The notes: generated by a model from the letters alone, not told the origin. A DNA stretch of 64,000 nucleotides from NORP233 sp050186825 (GCA_050186825.1 JBFWYD010000037.1:37430-101429); one strand, 5' to 3'. Shown: positions 7,425-16,775, numbered from the stretch's first letter. A program made the numbers and translations.

Positions 7425-10040
7425 TCACACCGCGACCCGCGCCAGCTCCTCGCGAAGCGCGTGCCCGGGCGGCGCGGCCTGCGGCGCCGGGTCCTCGCGT
7501 CCCGCGGGCGCGACGAGCGGCTCACGCGCGCGTGACGCGCCGCCGCCGCCGTAGCTGTTCGCGACCACGGTCAGCGAGCTGAGCGGCATCAGCACCGCCG
7601 CCACGATCGGGTCGATCCAGCCGGCCACCGCCAGCCCGGCGGCGGCCACGTTGTAGGCCAGCGAGAGGCCCAGGTTCAACCGCACCCGCCGCAGGGCGTC
7701 GCGGGCGACCTCCAGGAGCTCGGCCAGGTCCGCGATCCCGGGGCCGTGCGCGGCCCCCGGGCGCCCGGCCAGGAACACGTCGGCCGCGGCCAGGGTCGCC
7801 TCGGAGCCGCCGCGCACGCCCACGCCCACGTCGGCCGCGGCCAGGGCGGCCGCGTCGTTCACGCCGTCGCCGATCATCAGGGTCACCGCGCCCGCGGCGC
7901 GCGTGGCCTCGACCCGGGCCAGCTTGTCCTCGGGCGTCTGCCCGCCCAGGGCGCGCTCGGGCGGGATCCCGAGCGCGGCCGCCGCAGCGGCGACCACCCG
8001 CGGGTGGTCGCCCGAGAGGATCCAGGGCTCCCAGCCCGCGGCCGCCAGCGCGGCCACGGTGGCGCCGGCCTCGGGGCGGAGCGCGTCGCCGAAGCCGGCC
8101 ACCGCCGCGCACGCGCCGTCCAGGGCCACGAGCACCGGCGTCTCGCCGCGCTCGAGGACCCCGGCCAGCGCGGCCCGCTGCGCGGCGTCGAGCTCGAGCT
8201 CCGGCAGGGCAGCCGGCGCGCCCGCCGAGATCCGGGTCGCCGCGATCGGGGCCGCGGCGATCGGGGCCGCCGCTGGGACGGGGGCGAGCTCGCTCGAAGC
8301 CGCCGCCTCGTCCGCGAGCGCGGCCACGAGACCTCCGTTCGCGAGCGCCGCGGGCTCGCGCACCGCGCGAGGGGCGCGGCCCGGGAAGGCCTCGCGGAAG
8401 CCCTCGGCGACCGGGTGCGCCGAGCCCGCCTCGAGCCCGAGCAGGGCCGCCTCGAGGGCGCCCGCGTCCAGGTCGGGGCGCACCTCCCAGGTGCGCAGGC
8501 GGTGCCGCCCCTCGCTGAGGGTCCCCGTCTTGTCGAGGAACACCCGCCGCGCGGAGGCCTCGCCGGCCAGGCGCTGGAGCACGTCGCCGCCCTTGACCAG
8601 CGCGCCTGCGCGCGCGGCGCGACCGAGCGCCGCGTGGATCGCCAGCGGCGTGGCCAGGCCCAGGGCGCAGGGGCAGGTGACCACCAGCAGCGCGACGGTG
8701 TGGTCGAGGGCGCGGGCCGGGTCGAGCTGCGACCAGATCGCCAGCGTCAGCGCCCCGAGCAGCAGGACCACGCTCACGAACACGCCCGCGATCCGGTCGG
8801 CCCAGAGCACCACCGGCGCCTTGCGGCGCTGGTGCTCCTCGACCTGGGCCACGAGCGCGCCCACGCGCGTCTCCTCGCCCGTGGCCGCGACCCGGACCCA
8901 GAGCGGGCCGCCGCGGTTGACGGTGCCGGCGTGGACGCGGTCGCCGGGCCCCGCGCGCGCGGGGCGGGACTCACCGGTCAGGAGCGAGGCGTCGAGGCGC
9001 GAGCTGCCGCGCTCGACCTCGCCGTCGCAGGGGACGCGCTCGCCGCCGCGGACCTCGACCAGGTCGCAGCGCTGGAGCGCCTCGAGCGGCACCTCGCGCG
9101 CGCGCTCGCCCTCGACGCGCCGCGCCGAGGCGGGCGCGAGCGAGCCGAGCAGCTCCGCGGCGTCGGCGGCCTTGCGGCGCTGCTGCTGCTGGAGGAAGCG
9201 CCCGACGAGGAGCAGGAACACGAGCACGGTGACCGTGTCGAAGTAGACCGCGCCGCTGCCGACGAGCGTGTGGTACGCGCCGCCCGCCAGCCCGGCCAGG
9301 AGCGCCAGCGAGACCGGCAGGTCGACGTGCGGGGTGCGGGTGCGCAGCGCGGCCAGCCCGCCGCGCAGGAACACGCGCCCGGGGCCGAACACGGCCGGCA
9401 CGCAGAGCCCGAAGGCGATCCAGCGGAAGAGGTGCGCGAAGGAGTCCTCGATCCCGTGCAGCAGCCCGCCGTAGCTGGCGAAGGAGACGAGCATCACGTT
9501 GCCCGCCAGCGCGCCCGCGATCGCGACCCGGACCAGGGCCGCGCGGTCCTCGACCCGCCGCTGCTCGGCCAGGGCCGCGCCGCGGTAGGGGTGGACCGCG
9601 TAGCCCAGCCCGTCGATCGTCCGCGCGACCCGCGAGAGCGGGGCGGCGCTCGGGTCGAAGCGCACGCGCAGCAGCCCGCGCGCGAGCTCGAGGCGCGCGG
9701 CCGTGACGCCGGGCACCAGGCCGGGGAGCTTCTCCACGAGCCACACGCAGGCCGCGCAGTGGACGCCCTCCAGGTAGAGCTCCACGTCGCAGGTCCCCTC
9801 GGGGCAGGTCCCCGCGGGTCCGGGGCGCACGTAGCGCTCGTGGAAGCTCGGGTCGTCGAGCTCCTCGTAGGCGCGGCCCGTGGTCGTGGCCGGCCCCTGG
9901 GCCGGGTCGCGCAGGGCGCGGTAGCCCGCCTCGAGCCCGTTGCTGCGCAGGAACAGGGCCACCGTCTCGCAGCCCGAGCAGCAGAAGCGCTCGGCGCCGG
10001 GCGGGACGGGGAGGCCGCAGTGCTCGCAGGGGGCGCTCAC
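7425..10040 (-). CDS. ccoI: CcoI/FixI copper-transporting P-type ATPase
   Basis: An 871-residue P1B-type ATPase for copper delivery to the cbb3 oxidase. The N-terminus has the CcoI-specific cysteine motifs C5-x2-C8 and C20-C21-x2-C24, then an HMA domain with CAAC at about residue 95. Membrane helices follow. The ion-path motif is C456-P-C458, the phosphorylation site is DKTGT with D503, an HP motif lies in GSAHPVAEG, and the hinge motif is GDGVND (724-729). An Ala/Pro-rich insertion precedes the hinge part of the P-domain. The GTG start overlaps the previous stop (GTGA), giving translational coupling with the SafE-like gene. It is longer than typical CcoI, mostly from that insertion and the C-terminal tail. 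Confidence 0.95.
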   Translation of the reverse strand: MSAPCEHCGLPVPPGAERFCCSGCETVALFLRSNGLEAGYRALRDPAQGPATTTGRAYEELDDPSFHERYVRPGPAGTCPEGTCDVELYLEGVHCAACVWLVEKLPGLVPGVTAARLELARGLLRVRFDPSAAPLSRVARTIDGLGYAVHPYRGAALAEQRRVEDRAALVRVAIAGALAGNVMLVSFASYGGLLHGIEDSFAHLFRWIAFGLCVPAVFGPGRVFLRGGLAALRTRTPHVDLPVSLALLAGLAGGAYHTLVGSGAVYFDTVTVLVFLLLVGRFLQQQQRRKAADAAELLGSLAPASARRVEGERAREVPLEALQRCDLVEVRGGERVPCDGEVERGSSRLDASLLTGESRPARAGPGDRVHAGTVNRGGPLWVRVAATGEETRVGALVAQVEEHQRRKAPVVLWADRIAGVFVSVVLLLGALTLAIWSQLDPARALDHTVALLVVTCPCALGLATPLAIHAALGRAARAGALVKGGDVLQRLAGEASARRVFLDKTGTLSEGRHRLRTWEVRPDLDAGALEAALLGLEAGSAHPVAEGFREAFPGRAPRAVREPAALANGGLVAALADEAAASSELAPVPAAAPIAAAPIAATRISAGAPAALPELELDAAQRAALAGVLERGETPVLVALDGACAAVAGFGDALRPEAGATVAALAAAGWEPWILSGDHPRVVAAAAAALGIPPERALGGQTPEDKLARVEATRAAGAVTLMIGDGVNDAAALAAADVGVGVRGGSEATLAAADVFLAGRPGAAHGPGIADLAELLEVARDALRRVRLNLGLSLAYNVAAAGLAVAGWIDPIVAAVLMPLSSLTVVANSYGGGGASRAREPLVAPAGREDPAPQAAPPGHALREELARVAV

Positions 10041-10855
10041 TTGCGCTTGCCTCCGCAGCAGGGGAGGTGGCGCGACTCGCTGGCCACGGGGACGACCGGG
10101 GCGAGCTGCGGGGCGGTGTGCTCGGCGCCCGAGGCCGAGGCCGAGGTCGCGGTCGCGGCGGCGGCGACGCGGCCCCTGGGCAGCGCGGCCAGGGCCTGGC
10201 TGCGGCCGAAGATCAGCAGGCCGCCGACCACGATCAGGAGCGCCGCGCTCGCGAGCTGGAGCCGGCCGCCGAGGCGCGCCAGCAGGCCGCGCGCGCCGAG
10301 GCCCAGGCCGAGCAGGGCGGGCGTGTTGCCCAGGCCGAAGGTCACGAGCACGGCCGCCCCGGCCAGGGCGTGGCCGGTGCCCGCGGCCGTGAGCGCGAAC
10401 AGCCACAGCCAGCCGCAGGGGAGGAGCGGGGTCAACGCGCCCAGGAGCAGGGCGCGGCGCCGGTCGGGGAGCGCGTTGACGCGGCGCAGGGCGGCGCCGA
10501 CGCGGGCGCCGAAGGGCAGGCGCAGGTGGAGGCGCTCCGCGCCGAGCTGGCGGGCCAGGGAGCCCGCGCCCCACAGCACGAGCAGCAGCCCGGAGACCAC
10601 CGCTGCCACGCGCTGGAGGCCGAGGAGCTGGCCCGCGCCCTCGAGCCCGGCCCCGAGCAGACCGGCCAGGAGGCCCAGCAGCGCGAGGGTCGAGAGGCGG
10701 CCGAGGTGGTAGAGCCCGTGCGCCAGGATGGCCTCGCGGCGGCTCGCGCCCAGGGGGGCGACGCCCGCCGCCACCAGGGGGCCGCACATGCCCAGGCAGT
10801 GCAGGCTGCCGAGGAAGCTGGCGGCCAGGATGGCTCCCAGCAGGGCCGCGTTCAC
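10037..10855 (-). CDS. TauE/SafE-like (UreH-type) membrane protein
   Basis: A 272-residue polytopic membrane protein with about six helices. It has the signature SLHCLGMCGPL near the N-terminus and PLLPCGWLW in the middle, typical of the SafE / DsbD-like transmembrane family often found between fixH and ccoI. In such operons it is thought to help copper or redox handling for cbb3 assembly, but its transport substrate is not established. The C-terminus ends in a short metal-ligand-like tail (SRHLPCCGGKRK). It is coupled by GTGA overlaps to both neighbours. Confidence 0.85.
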   Translation of the reverse strand: MNAALLGAILAASFLGSLHCLGMCGPLVAAGVAPLGASRREAILAHGLYHLGRLSTLALLGLLAGLLGAGLEGAGQLLGLQRVAAVVSGLLLVLWGAGSLARQLGAERLHLRLPFGARVGAALRRVNALPDRRRALLLGALTPLLPCGWLWLFALTAAGTGHALAGAAVLVTFGLGNTPALLGLGLGARGLLARLGGRLQLASAALLIVVGGLLIFGRSQALAALPRGRVAAAATATSASASGAEHTAPQLAPVVPVASESRHLPCCGGKRK

Positions 10856-11397
10856 CCGGTCAGCTCGACGTCGCGCCGGAGCGTGAAGCGCTGGGCGGCC
10901 CCGGCGCTGCCGCGCGTGAGGGTCAGGCGCAGCTCCCAGCGGCCGACCCGCTGCAGCGAGAGCCGCTCGCCGTAGCGGCCGGGCGCGGTCTCGGGGAGCA
11001 CCGCGTCGAGCGGGCTCCCGGCGCGCGCCTTGTGGAACATGTGGACCTGGGCCGCGAGCCCCTCGACCGGGCGGCCCTCGCGGTCCTTGATCAGGAGGGT
11101 CAGCGCGCGGGTGTGGTCGCCCGCGTCCGAGGCGCCCGCGACCACGTCCACCGTCCAGCCCAGCTCGCGGTTGCGCGCCTGCTGGGCGCGCTCCTCGTCC
11201 CAGGCCACGGCCTTGCGGTAGTAGTCGGGCTCCGCGACCGCGCTCGGGTCGCCGGACGCGATCCCGAGCATCGAGAGCTGGAGCGCGAGCGAGCCGCCGA
11301 GCAGGGCCACGACCAGCCCGACCCAGCGCAGCATGGCGGCGCGCTCGTCGCTGGCGCGCTCTCGGGTCTGCGCCTCGGGGGTCAGCGGAGTGGTCAT
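10852..11397 (-). CDS. ccoH: FixH/CcoH cbb3 assembly protein
   Basis: A 181-residue protein starting at the ATG of MTTPLTPEAQTR, one base after the ccoG stop. A longer in-frame opening lies over the ccoG tail and is not used. One membrane helix (LRWVGLVVALLGGSLALQL) is followed by the FixH hallmark PDYYRKAVAWDEE and a periplasmic beta-sandwich ending in a WELRLTLTR-type strand. FixH/CcoH stabilises the cbb3 complex during assembly. Its stop overlaps the next GTG start. Confidence 0.9.
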   Translation of the reverse strand: MTTPLTPEAQTRERASDERAAMLRWVGLVVALLGGSLALQLSMLGIASGDPSAVAEPDYYRKAVAWDEERAQQARNRELGWTVDVVAGASDAGDHTRALTLLIKDREGRPVEGLAAQVHMFHKARAGSPLDAVLPETAPGRYGERLSLQRVGRWELRLTLTRGSAGAAQRFTLRRDVELTG

Positions 11398-11398
11398 G

Positions 11399-12991
11399 CT
11401 AGTGGTGCCCTTCCTTGTCCTTCTGCTCGTGGTCGTCGCGGCGTTCGTGGTCGTCGTGCCGCTCGTGGTCGTCGTGGTCGTCATGGCGCGGCCCCGCGGG
11501 GCCGATCGCCGTGGCCTGGAGCTCCTGCGCGAACTCCACCCCGTCGCTGACCTTGAAGCGCACCACGCGCTCGCCGTCCGGGCCGAAGGCCGCGCGGGGG
11601 AGGACCACGAACAGGTCCGAGGTGCGGATCTCGCCCGGCTCGACCGAGAGCGGGTTCTCGGGCGCGACCAGGCGCGCGCCCTCGACCCCCAGGACCTCGA
11701 GCCGGTAGCGGCGCGGCTCGGTGCCCTGGTTGCGGACGCGCATCCGGAAGGGCGCGCTGATCTCGCCGCTGGGAAGGGCGGCGAACACGCCTGCCCCGCG
11801 CAGGACCTGGGCCTTGGCCGGGCCGCGGGCGCGCAGGCCGAGCACCAGCACCGCGAGCGAGACCAGGAGGATCGTCGAGTAGATCAGGATCCGCGGGCGG
11901 ACGATCCGGGCCGGGCGTCCCTCCTCGAGGCGCGAGCGGGCGTCGTAGCGGATCAGGCCGCGCGGCGTGCCGACCTTGTCCATGATCGCGTCGCAGGCGT
12001 CGATGCACTGGGCGCAGCCGATGCACTCGAGCTGGAGCCCGTCGCGGATGTCGATCCCGGTCGGGCAGGTGATCACGCAGGCGCCGCAGTCGATGCAGTC
12101 CCCCCTGGTCTGGGCAGGGCTGGGGGCTGGCGCCTCGGCCACGGTGGTCGCGCCCTCGGGGGCGCTCGCCGCCACGGCCTCGACCACGGGCAGGTCGCGC
12201 TTCTTCTGCCTGCCCGGCTTGCCGCGCGGCTCGCCGCGCGCCGGGTCGTAGCCCACGATCAGCGAGTCCCGGTCGAGCAGCACGGACTGGAAGCGCCCGT
12301 AGGGGCAGGCCACCAGGCAGGTCTGCTCGCGGAACCACATGAAGTCGAAGCACATGGCCAGGGTGGTCCCGGCCATCACCAGGAAGGCCACCGGGTGCTG
12401 GGTGGGCGGGCTCGTGATCCAGCGGATCAGCGCGCTCCAGCCCACGAAGTAGGCCAGGAAGGTGTGGGCCAGGAAGGCGCACAGCACCAGGTAGACCACG
12501 TTCTTGAGCGTGCGCCGCGGCCCGCCGCCCGCGCGGTCGAGCTTCTGCTGCTCCTGGGGGCTGCCCTCGAACAGGCGCTCGAGCGGCCGGAACAGGAGCT
12601 CGAGGTAGACGGTCTGCGGGCAGGCCCAGCCGCACCACACCCGGCCGAAGAGCGCGGTGAGCAGGAAGATCGTCACGAACACGCTGAGCATGAAGACCAT
12701 CAGCAGCGGCGTGTCGGTGGGGACGAAGGTCGTGCCGAAGAGCGTGAACTCCCCCCGGAGGATGTCGAGGAGCATCGCCGGCTTGCCGTTCACGTGGATC
12801 AGCGGCAGCAGCACGAAGATCGCCATCAGCGCGTAGCCCACGCGCTGGCGCCAGCCGAGGAAGCGGCCCTCCGAGCAGCGCGGGCGGATCCAGCGCCGGG
12901 TGCCGTCCTTGTTCAGCGTGGCGAGCACGCGCTCCGGCGGGGCGAGGAGGGCGGGCTCTGGATCGGCCGTGCTGGGGGTCGGGTCGGTCAT
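11399..12991 (-). CDS. ccoG: CcoG/RdxA polyferredoxin with His/Asp-rich tail
   Basis: A 530-residue membrane iron-sulfur protein for copper reduction and cbb3 maturation. It has N-terminal helices, WCGWACPQTVYLE, an EQTCLVACPYGRFQS motif and two 4Fe-4S motifs (CIDCGACVITCP and CIGCAQCIDACD). A further helix and a C-terminal Ig-like domain end the conserved part. Unusually, the last 28 residues contain eight His and nine Asp (repeats such as HDDHDDHERHDDHE). This tail is absent from standard CcoG and looks like a metal-binding appendage. The ATG start lies 135 bases below the ccoP stop; no strong signal is seen in that gap. Confidence 0.94.
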   Translation of the reverse strand: MTDPTPSTADPEPALLAPPERVLATLNKDGTRRWIRPRCSEGRFLGWRQRVGYALMAIFVLLPLIHVNGKPAMLLDILRGEFTLFGTTFVPTDTPLLMVFMLSVFVTIFLLTALFGRVWCGWACPQTVYLELLFRPLERLFEGSPQEQQKLDRAGGGPRRTLKNVVYLVLCAFLAHTFLAYFVGWSALIRWITSPPTQHPVAFLVMAGTTLAMCFDFMWFREQTCLVACPYGRFQSVLLDRDSLIVGYDPARGEPRGKPGRQKKRDLPVVEAVAASAPEGATTVAEAPAPSPAQTRGDCIDCGACVITCPTGIDIRDGLQLECIGCAQCIDACDAIMDKVGTPRGLIRYDARSRLEEGRPARIVRPRILIYSTILLVSLAVLVLGLRARGPAKAQVLRGAGVFAALPSGEISAPFRMRVRNQGTEPRRYRLEVLGVEGARLVAPENPLSVEPGEIRTSDLFVVLPRAAFGPDGERVVRFKVSDGVEFAQELQATAIGPAGPRHDDHDDHERHDDHERRDDHEQKDKEGHH

Positions 12992-13126
12992 GTGGTGGGG
13001 AGATCGGGTGGAGGGGCCGGCGGTGTCAGGCTTCCATGTCTCGAGTGTCTCGGCCGCGCGTCGCGGCGTGTCTCGCTGTCTCAGCGGTGGGGCCAGCCGG
13101 GTCCCCTCCTCACCCCAGATCCGTCC

Positions 13127-13726
13127 TTACTCCTTCAGCTCCGTGCCCTCGGGGGGCTTGGGATTGGGCGGGTTGCTGCCCTGGAGCGAGAGCACATAGG
13201 CGGCCATCACGCGCAGCTGGACGGCGTTCAGGCCCTCCTTGCTCCAGGCGATCATGCCCTTCCCCGGCCGGCCGCCCTCGCTGATCGTGTGGAAGATCTG
13301 CGTGGGCTTGCCGCCGTTGATCCAGAACTTGTCGGCCAGGTTGGGCCCGATCCCGCCCTGGCCCTGCGGCCCGTGACACTGGGCGCACTTGGCCGCGAAG
13401 ATCGAGGCGCCCGCGGCCGCCGTCCCGGGGTCCTTCGACTGCTCGAGCAGCCCCGCGTCGCTGATCGGGTTCTTGAGCGCCTCCTTGGCCCGGGCCTCGG
13501 CGATCTCGCCGGCGTCGCGCGTGTATTCGTCGACGACCAGCCGCCCCTCCTTGCCGTGGTAGTAGACCAGGTAGAAGGGCGCGAACAGGATCGGGACCCA
13601 GAACAGGAACAGCCACCAACCCGGCAGCGGGTTGTCGTACTCGCGGATCCCGTCGTACTCGTGGTCGAGCAGGACGTCCTTGCGGGGCGCGGCGGCCTTG
13701 CCGTCGGACTTCGCGGGGGTGCTCAC
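13127..13726 (-). CDS. ccoP: CcoP-like cytochrome c subunit with a single heme site
   Basis: A 199-residue subunit with the CcoP N-terminal motif (DHEYDGIREYDNPLPGWW), one membrane helix (about 36-56) and one c-type heme site, C114-AQ-C117-H118, in a compact cytochrome c domain. Classical CcoP has two heme-binding sites and is about 290-300 residues, so this is the short monoheme form. It would pass electrons to CcoO and the oxidase core. The start is GTG, overlapping the ccoQ stop (GTGA). Confidence 0.92.
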   Translation of the reverse strand: MSTPAKSDGKAAAPRKDVLLDHEYDGIREYDNPLPGWWLFLFWVPILFAPFYLVYYHGKEGRLVVDEYTRDAGEIAEARAKEALKNPISDAGLLEQSKDPGTAAAGASIFAAKCAQCHGPQGQGGIGPNLADKFWINGGKPTQIFHTISEGGRPGKGMIAWSKEGLNAVQLRVMAAYVLSLQGSNPPNPKPPEGTELKE

Positions 13727-13908
13727 GAGGGCCTCCCTTCGGCCGGGGTGTCGCCGCCGAGCGGCAGGCGCGAGGCCTCCTCGTCCTCGCGTCCGTCGCG
13801 GCGGAAGACCTTCCAGGCGACCAGCAGGAAGGCCGTGAGGAACAGGAGCATGGCGAGCTCGGGGTAGAGGGCGAGGCCGCTGTTGCCGACGACGTCCTTG
13901 AGGCTCAC
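13723..13908 (-). CDS. ccoQ: CcoQ/FixQ small cbb3 oxidase subunit
   Basis: A 61-residue single-helix protein (ALYPELAMLLFLTAFLLVAW) followed by a charged tail (KVFRRDGREDEE), the normal FixQ pattern. It is located between ccoNO and ccoP and joined to both by GTGA overlaps. It is thought to stabilise the interaction of CcoP with the core complex. The start is GTG (13906-13908). Confidence 0.88.
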   Translation of the reverse strand: MSLKDVVGNSGLALYPELAMLLFLTAFLLVAWKVFRRDGREDEEASRLPLGGDTPAEGRPS

Positions 13909-16199
13909 TTGCCCACCTCCCGCACGCCGGCCGCCGTGCTCGCAGGCGCAGGCTCCTTGATGTCGCGCCCCAGCCGCTGCATGTAGGCGATCAGCGCGAT
14001 GATCTTCTTGTCCCGGTACTGCACCTGGAGCTTGGCCTGCTCCGCCGTCGCTCCAGGCGCGATCTGCTCGGCCAGCTCCTCCGCGATCTGGGTCGCCTGG
14101 GCGGCGGCGAGCTCGGTGGCGCGGGTGACCGCGTCGCCGTAGGGCACACCGAGCATGGCCATGACGGCCACCCGCGGCTGGATCTGCGGGAAGTCGATGG
14201 GCTCGTCGAGCAGGTGCTTGTAGGACGGCATGATCGAGCCCGGCGTGACCTTGGGCGGGTCCTGGAAGTGCTTCAGGTGCCAGTAGTGGTTGTTGCGCCC
14301 GCCCTCCCGCGCGAGGTCGGGTCCGATCCGGCGCGAGCCCCACTGGAAGGGGTGGTCGTAGACGAACTCACCGGGCTTGCTGTACTCGCCGTAGCGCTCG
14401 GTCTCCGCGATCAGCGGGCGGACCATCTGGGAGTGGCAGTTGTAGCAGCCCTCCGCGAGGTAGATGTCGCGCCCGTAGAGCTCGAGCGGCGTGTACGGCT
14501 TGACCGAGGCGATCGTCGGCACGTTGCTCCTGATCAGGAAGGTCGGGATGATCTCGAACAGCGAGGCCGAGATCACCGCGAGCGCCACGAGCACGGTGAA
14601 CCGGGCGGGGAGCGCCTCCCACACCCGGTGCCACTTGGCCTCGGCCATCCGGCCCAGGCTGAACAGCGGCTCCACGTAGTGGCTGCGGCCCTTGCGCCAG
14701 GGCGAGGGGTCGGCCTCGCCGGTGGGGGCCACGTAGGGCGCCAGCGCGGGGGCCTGGTGCTCCTCGGGGACCGCGTGGTCCTTGGCCGCGGTGGCCATGG
14801 TCATGACCACGTTCACCAGGCACAGGATCGCGCCGCTCAGGTAGAGCACGCCGCCCAGGGCGCGCACCCAGTACATGTTCGAGAGCACGGTCACGGTCTC
14901 GACGAAGCCCGGATAGCCCGGGTAGACGAGGTTGCCGGTCGAGTCGAAGGCGCGCCACATCAGGCCCTGGGTCAGGCCCGCGGCGTAGATCGCCACGATG
15001 TAGAGCAGGATCCCGATGGTGCCGGTCCAGAAGTGGATCTCGGCCAGCCGCTTCGACCACAGCTCCGTGCGGTAGAGGCGCGGGAGCAGCCAGTAGGCCA
15101 TGCCGAAGGACATGAAGCCGACCCAGCCGAGGGCGCCGCCGTGGACGTGGGCGATCGTCCAGTCGGTGTAGTGGCTGAGCGCGTTCACCGTCTTGATCGA
15201 CATCATCGGCCCCTCGAAGGTCGACATGCCGTAGAAGGTGACCGCCACCACGAAGAACTTGAGCACCGGGTCGGTGGTCACCTTGGCCCAGGCGCCGCGC
15301 AGGGTCAGCAGACCGTTGATCATGCCGCCCCAGGACGGCATCCAGAGCATCACGCTGAACAGCATCCCCAGGGTCGAGGCCCACTCGGGGAGCGCCGTGT
15401 AGTGAAGGTGGTGCGGGCCGGCCCAGATGTAGATGAAGACCAGCGACCAGAAGTGGAGGATCGAGAGCTTGTAGGAGAAGACGGGGCGGTCCGCCGCCTT
15501 GGGCATGAAGTAGTACATCAGCCCGAGGAAGGGGGTGGTCAGGAAGAAGGCCACCGCGTTGTGGCCGTACCACCACTGCATGAAGGCGTCCTGGACGCCG
15601 GCGTAGACCGAGTAGCTCTTGAACAGCCCGGCCGGGACGACCAGGTTGTTGAAGATGTAGAGGATCGCGACCGTGACGATGCTGGCCACGTAGAACCAGA
15701 TCGCGACGTAGATGTGGCGCTCACGGCGCCTGGCGATCGTCCCGAACACGTTGACCGCGAAGGCGACCCACACCACCACGACGGCCAGGTCGATCGGCCA
15801 CTCGAGCTCGGCGTACTCCTTGCCCTGCGTGAAGCCGAGCGGGAGCGTGATCGCGGCCGCGGCGATGATCGCCTGCCAGCCGAAGAAGTGGAACCAGCTC
15901 AAGGTCTTGTTGAAGGTCTCGGCCTTGAGCAGGCGCTGCATCGAGTAGTAGCAGCCGGTGAAGAAGGCGTTGCCTGCGAACGCGAAGATCACCGCGTTCG
16001 TGTGCAGGGGACGGAGGCGGCCGAAGCTCAGCTCGGGGAGCAGGTTCAGCGAGGGCGAAGCGAGCTGGAGCGCGACGATCAGGCCCACCAGCATGCCCAC
16101 GATTCCCCAGACGATGGTCGCCAGGAGGAACGCGCGCACGGGGGCGTCGTCGTAGCGGAAGGTCTCCATGCCCGCTGCCGGAGCAGCGGCGGTGCTCAT
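13905..16199 (-). CDS. ccoNO: Fused CcoN-CcoO, cbb3-type cytochrome c oxidase
   Basis: A 764-residue fusion. Residues 1 to about 480 are the CcoN catalytic subunit with 12 or so helices. Heme and CuB ligand regions include RPLHTNAVIFAF, WWYGHNAVAFFLT, AGPHHLHYTALPEW and AHVHGGALGWVGF. A linker follows. The CcoO part has one helix and the heme c site CYNCH at 585-589, with the conserved SQMVRPL just after. CcoNO fusions are known in some phyla, and this one is complete. It is the first gene of the operon, ATG-started, and should form the proton-pumping, high-affinity terminal oxidase with CcoP and CcoQ. Confidence 0.96.
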   Translation of the reverse strand: MSTAAAPAAGMETFRYDDAPVRAFLLATIVWGIVGMLVGLIVALQLASPSLNLLPELSFGRLRPLHTNAVIFAFAGNAFFTGCYYSMQRLLKAETFNKTLSWFHFFGWQAIIAAAAITLPLGFTQGKEYAELEWPIDLAVVVVWVAFAVNVFGTIARRRERHIYVAIWFYVASIVTVAILYIFNNLVVPAGLFKSYSVYAGVQDAFMQWWYGHNAVAFFLTTPFLGLMYYFMPKAADRPVFSYKLSILHFWSLVFIYIWAGPHHLHYTALPEWASTLGMLFSVMLWMPSWGGMINGLLTLRGAWAKVTTDPVLKFFVVAVTFYGMSTFEGPMMSIKTVNALSHYTDWTIAHVHGGALGWVGFMSFGMAYWLLPRLYRTELWSKRLAEIHFWTGTIGILLYIVAIYAAGLTQGLMWRAFDSTGNLVYPGYPGFVETVTVLSNMYWVRALGGVLYLSGAILCLVNVVMTMATAAKDHAVPEEHQAPALAPYVAPTGEADPSPWRKGRSHYVEPLFSLGRMAEAKWHRVWEALPARFTVLVALAVISASLFEIIPTFLIRSNVPTIASVKPYTPLELYGRDIYLAEGCYNCHSQMVRPLIAETERYGEYSKPGEFVYDHPFQWGSRRIGPDLAREGGRNNHYWHLKHFQDPPKVTPGSIMPSYKHLLDEPIDFPQIQPRVAVMAMLGVPYGDAVTRATELAAAQATQIAEELAEQIAPGATAEQAKLQVQYRDKKIIALIAYMQRLGRDIKEPAPASTAAGVREVGK

Positions 16200-16285
16200 G
16201 GTTCTCCAGGTGGGTCAGGGTTCTGGAAGCGACGAGGCGCGGGCCTCGCCGGGCGCCCAGCCGCGCGGCCGGGCGGTGGTGCGGG

Positions 16286-16306
16286 CGGCGGGCACGGGGC
16301 CCGCCG
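16286..16306. terminator. GC-rich stem-loop between the CBS gene and ccoNO
   Basis: A perfect 8-bp inverted repeat, CGGCGGGC / GCCCGCCG, with a 5-nt loop. It begins 7 bases beyond the stop of the minus-strand CBS gene (16313) and precedes ccoNO on the same strand. No clear U-tract follows. It is a plausible terminator or attenuator separating the CBS transcript from the oxidase operon. Confidence 0.5.
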
Positions 16307-16312
16307 TCCGCG

Positions 16313-16750
16313 CTAGAGCTCTGGGCGCGGCGGCGCGCCGCAGCGGTGCGCGAGCACCCGCAGCAGATCCTCGCTGCTGACGATCCCCACCGGGCGCCCC
16401 TTGTCGAGGACCGGCAGGGCGTTGACGCCGCGGTCGACCATGGCCCGGGCCGCCTCCTCGACGGGGGTCCCGGGGCTGACCGTGGTCAGGGGCGCGGGGG
16501 TCATCACCTGGGCGACCGTCGCGGAGTGCAGGTCGAGCCGGTGCTCGGGGTTCAGGGCCGTGGCGCGGACCACGTCGCGGTTGCTGACGATCCCGCGCAG
16601 GCCGCCCTCGCCGTCGAGCACGAGCACGTGGCGGACGTGGTCCTCGGCCATGCGCTCGAGCGCGGCGAACAGCGGCTCGTCGGGCCCCACCAGGATCAGG
16701 GACTCGGTCATCCAGTCCTGGACGGTGGTGCGGTCGTGGGGGGAGGTCAT
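16313..16750 (-). CDS. CBS-pair protein, 145 aa
   Basis: A single Bateman module: VQDWMTESLILVGPDEPLF opens CBS1, with GIVSNRDVV near its end; VGQVMTP-like VAQVMTPAPL opens CBS2, ending with GVNALPVLDKGRPVGIVSSEDLL. It is very similar in length and motifs to the second half of the four-CBS protein at 6123, so the two are recent paralogues. It probably binds AMP/ATP or a related ligand and may signal energy status near the oxidase operon. The ATG start is 25 bases beyond the stop of the preceding CBS gene. Confidence 0.85.
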   Translation of the reverse strand: MTSPHDRTTVQDWMTESLILVGPDEPLFAALERMAEDHVRHVLVLDGEGGLRGIVSNRDVVRATALNPEHRLDLHSATVAQVMTPAPLTTVSPGTPVEEAARAMVDRGVNALPVLDKGRPVGIVSSEDLLRVLAHRCGAPPRPEL

Positions 16751-16775
16751 TGCTCGGCGTCTTCTCTCTCGGGTC

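Noticed and set aside
14214..16316. A 700-codon plus-strand frame opposite ccoNO
   Set aside because: Antisense to a fully conserved oxidase subunit, with low-complexity Val/His/Arg/Glu composition.
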